From Epithemia pelagica (Eukaryota > Bacillariophyta > Bacillariophyceae > Surirellales > Surirellaceae), in NCBI GenBank assembly GCA_946965045.2, contig OX337236.1, forward strand, positions 1,426,001-1,490,000: a DNA stretch of 64,000 nt, read 5' to 3'. Each line of letters opens with the position of its first letter. Positions within the stretch are counted from its first letter, which is position 1. Position numbers and translations under genes: made by a program. The notes under the pieces were generated by a model. It was not told the origin of the DNA. It did no database searches and saw only the letters and a list, made by a program, of their open reading frames with translations. Below are positions 62,329 to 64,000 of the stretch, piece after piece.

Positions 62329-62583
62329 GCTCCAAGACAACAAAGTCGACGAGAAGGAGTCCGAAGAAACGACCCCTGAGAATTGAGCGATTGTGATATG
62401 TGTACTGAAATACAATATGAGTGCCAATCGAGAGATATAAGGGCTTCTGCTTTTATCGTATACCAATATGCTATTATCAATACCACATGCATCCTGGTCA
62501 GCAGAACGAACGAAGAAAAACAAAATTCATAATATATGCTTTCCTAGTCAATTTATAATTCTTTGTTGCTGTATGATGAGAAT
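62329..62583. other. Intergenic
   Basis: AT-rich, with no gene seen. It holds the 3' UTR of the unknown gene. Confidence 0.4.
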
Positions 62584-63131
62584 ATGAATTTAACTCTGCC
62601 GTTGTAGCGATTCATGCCCGTTATCGAACACAGCAATTCTCTCTAACGTCTTGCTACCTGTTCCTACGAGCTTTCAAACAAAAAGTCTTGTTTCAGTCAT
62701 TCCAGAACGGTTGGGCGTCTTACATTACTACTAGAGATTCGTCAAGGGTAAGTCCCCACTCACATTTTACGCGGTTGGAGGTGCACCTCCAAATCATACC
62801 ATGACTGACCATTAAAATATTCATTGCTATATCATTGCCATATATATTTAACCGTTTCATCAACCGCCATGTTTGCTCAATTGTACTTTTTACTCTAGTG
62901 TCCGTCCGTTTTCGGAACAGCTGGTCTTTCTGGAAATTCCCACCCCAGACCCCAAGCCTTCCGGCCCACCCGTCCCGTTCATACTGAACTCAGACGAACA
63001 ATCCACCTCGCGCGTCGTTTCTCTTGTAAAGCAGACTGTAAGGCTGAGATTGCTCTATTGTTTATTCTTCTATTCTAAATCTGGGACATGATTCGGGTAT
63101 GCATCAGGTGAGGGCAAGGCTACAAGGCTAG
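62584..63131 (+). CDS. Possible four-exon small protein, unknown function
   Basis: Exons 62584-62600, 62697-62747, 62899-63037 and 63108-63131 splice in phase at GT-AG sites to a 76-residue protein: MNLTLPHSRTVGRLTLLLEI, then EIPTPDPKPSGPPVPFILN and VVSLVKQTVRARLQG. Introns are 96, 151 and 70 bases. The last two junctions are well supported by phase and consensus sites; the first donor (GTTGTA) is weak. I recognise no family. The last exon overlaps the sigma factor stop by 12 bases, tail to tail. Another frame through exon two is also open, so the model is tentative. Confidence 0.4.
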
Positions 63132-64000
63132 TAGCGATGGCTCCAATCGACCTTCTTCATGTGCCAGTCTCAGTTTGGACAGTGCTTTTTGACAAAGCCG
63201 TCTTCCATATTCAGCAGAAACCTGCATTCTCTTTCCGACCTCATCAAAACTCATTGCTTCTCCCCATTTGCCACGAGTTGCCACTTTAGGAAAGGAGGAA
63301 GTTGACACCTGATCGTTCTTCTCGGCATCATGGTCATTCGTCAACCCGTACCTCCAACTTAAAGCCTCGGCTTCCTTGGGTCTGAGAAATTTGCCCAGTT
63401 CTCTTCTTAACAGTTCCGAATCAATCGATGACGAGGACAACGAGGTCAATGAAGATGTCATCTGAACATCGGATTCGAGATCTTTACCTTGTTGCATCCA
63501 CGTCTCAAAGGACAACATGCCTCCTCTTCTTCGTCGTCTCTGTACTTGCATCGCTCGTGCCAGCTGCGCTTCCGAAAGTCCAGCGGCTTCGGCCAACTCT
63601 CGGGCTTCTTTCGCTTCCATCCAGGCCTTTTCGTCGCCAAAAGCATCGCCATCCACTGAAAGGCCCAATGTTTTGGATGCCATGGCTAATTTGTTGACGG
63701 CTGTCGTCACATGTGCCGGTACACGCACCAAATCGTCACGTTCGGCGATACAACGGAGGACGGCAGCTCTGATCCAATATACTGCATAGGTCGAAAATCG
63801 GCCTCCAATCTCAGGATTCCAACGATCCACTGCTCGGCTCAGTCCAATAGCGCCTTCTTGAACCAGATCGTCAATACTCAAACTTTGCAAGCTTCGCTTC
63901 TTGTGTTTTGGTGTTCCCACAACGTCTTTAACGACGTAGTACACAAGACCCATGTTCCGTGTGATCAGAGACTCTCGTGCTTTATGGCCAGCGTCCAAGG
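63120..64000 (-). CDS. Sigma-70 factor, 3' part, presumed plastid
   Basis: The frame runs off the right edge, so the N terminus and any presequence are missing; 293 codons are visible. Region 2 is clear: TRNMGLVYYVVKDV, SIDDLVQEGAIGLSRAVDRW and GRFSTYAVYWIRAAVLRCI, covering core binding and -10 recognition. Region 3 follows (RVPAHV, then a helix with LSEAQLARAMQ). Region 4 (LRPKEAEALSWRYGL, FDEVGKRMQVSAEYGRRLCQKALSKLR) is the -35 binding helix-turn-helix. A nuclear bacterial-type sigma factor in an alga serves the plastid-encoded RNA polymerase. The linker before region 4 is longer than in bacteria and rich in Ser. Confidence 0.9.
   Translation of the reverse strand, partial: LDAGHKARESLITRNMGLVYYVVKDVVGTPKHKKRSLQSLSIDDLVQEGAIGLSRAVDRWNPEIGGRFSTYAVYWIRAAVLRCIAERDDLVRVPAHVTTAVNKLAMASKTLGLSVDGDAFGDEKAWMEAKEARELAEAAGLSEAQLARAMQVQRRRRRGGMLSFETWMQQGKDLESDVQMTSSLTSLSSSSIDSELLRRELGKFLRPKEAEALSWRYGLTNDHDAEKNDQVSTSSFPKVATRGKWGEAMSFDEVGKRMQVSAEYGRRLCQKALSKLRLAHEEGRLEPSLLAL

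Overview
The window is nuclear DNA from a photosynthetic stramenopile, most likely a diatom. Three points support this. Genes are monocistronic with few introns, mostly GT-AG and about 70-150 bases. Several proteins carry ER-type signal peptides followed by an aromatic +1 residue (an ASAF-like motif in the rhodanese/methyltransferase fusion, G|F in the dehydroquinate-synthase-II-like protein and in the ribosome hibernation factor), which is the bipartite signature for import into complex red-derived plastids. A bacterial-type sigma factor is also nuclear encoded. The species cannot be named from sequence alone.

Layout. 1-3.5 kb: a foldback repeat followed by a two-gene PIF/Harbinger-like transposon. 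3.8-24 kb: a gene-dense block with DNA polymerase epsilon catalytic subunit (two exons), a TruA-type pseudouridine synthase, a ChrR-like double-cupin protein (two exons), an ankyrin protein, an unrecognised Ser-rich protein, the RNA polymerase common subunit RPABC4/Rpb12 (two exons), a dehydroquinate-synthase-II-like plastid protein and an AFG2/SPATA5-like AAA+ ATPase. 24-31.5 kb: Golgi alpha-mannosidase II, a 690-bp Harbinger-type MITE with a TTA target duplication, a plastid long hibernation factor and an AFG1/LACE1 ATPase. 31.7-50 kb: a broken short-chain dehydrogenase, a TrhO-TrmR-like fusion, a GTPBP1/2-like GTPase with an early stop, a tail-repeat membrane protein, an FGGY sugar kinase, a RING-less NSE1-like protein divergent from APC3/CDC27, a second ankyrin protein and a SET-MYND protein. 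50.4-63 kb: an accessory, repeat-rich region with a Helitron whose 5.8-kb frame is interrupted only by two in-frame stops, two 10-bp-period arrays in opposite orientation, dispersed direct repeats, a frameshifted ORF, a tRNA-like sequence, a 154/162-bp tandem repeat and an unknown gene with a GC-AG intron. 63.1-64 kb: the 3' part of a sigma-70 factor, cut by the window edge.

The genes are ordinary eukaryotic neighbours rather than an operon. Four encode likely plastid proteins (sigma factor, hibernation factor, DHQS-II-like, TrhO-TrmR). The most interesting item is the TrhO-TrmR-like fusion: it joins on one polypeptide the two enzyme families that in Bacillus make 5-methoxyuridine at the tRNA wobble position, behind a plastid presequence.
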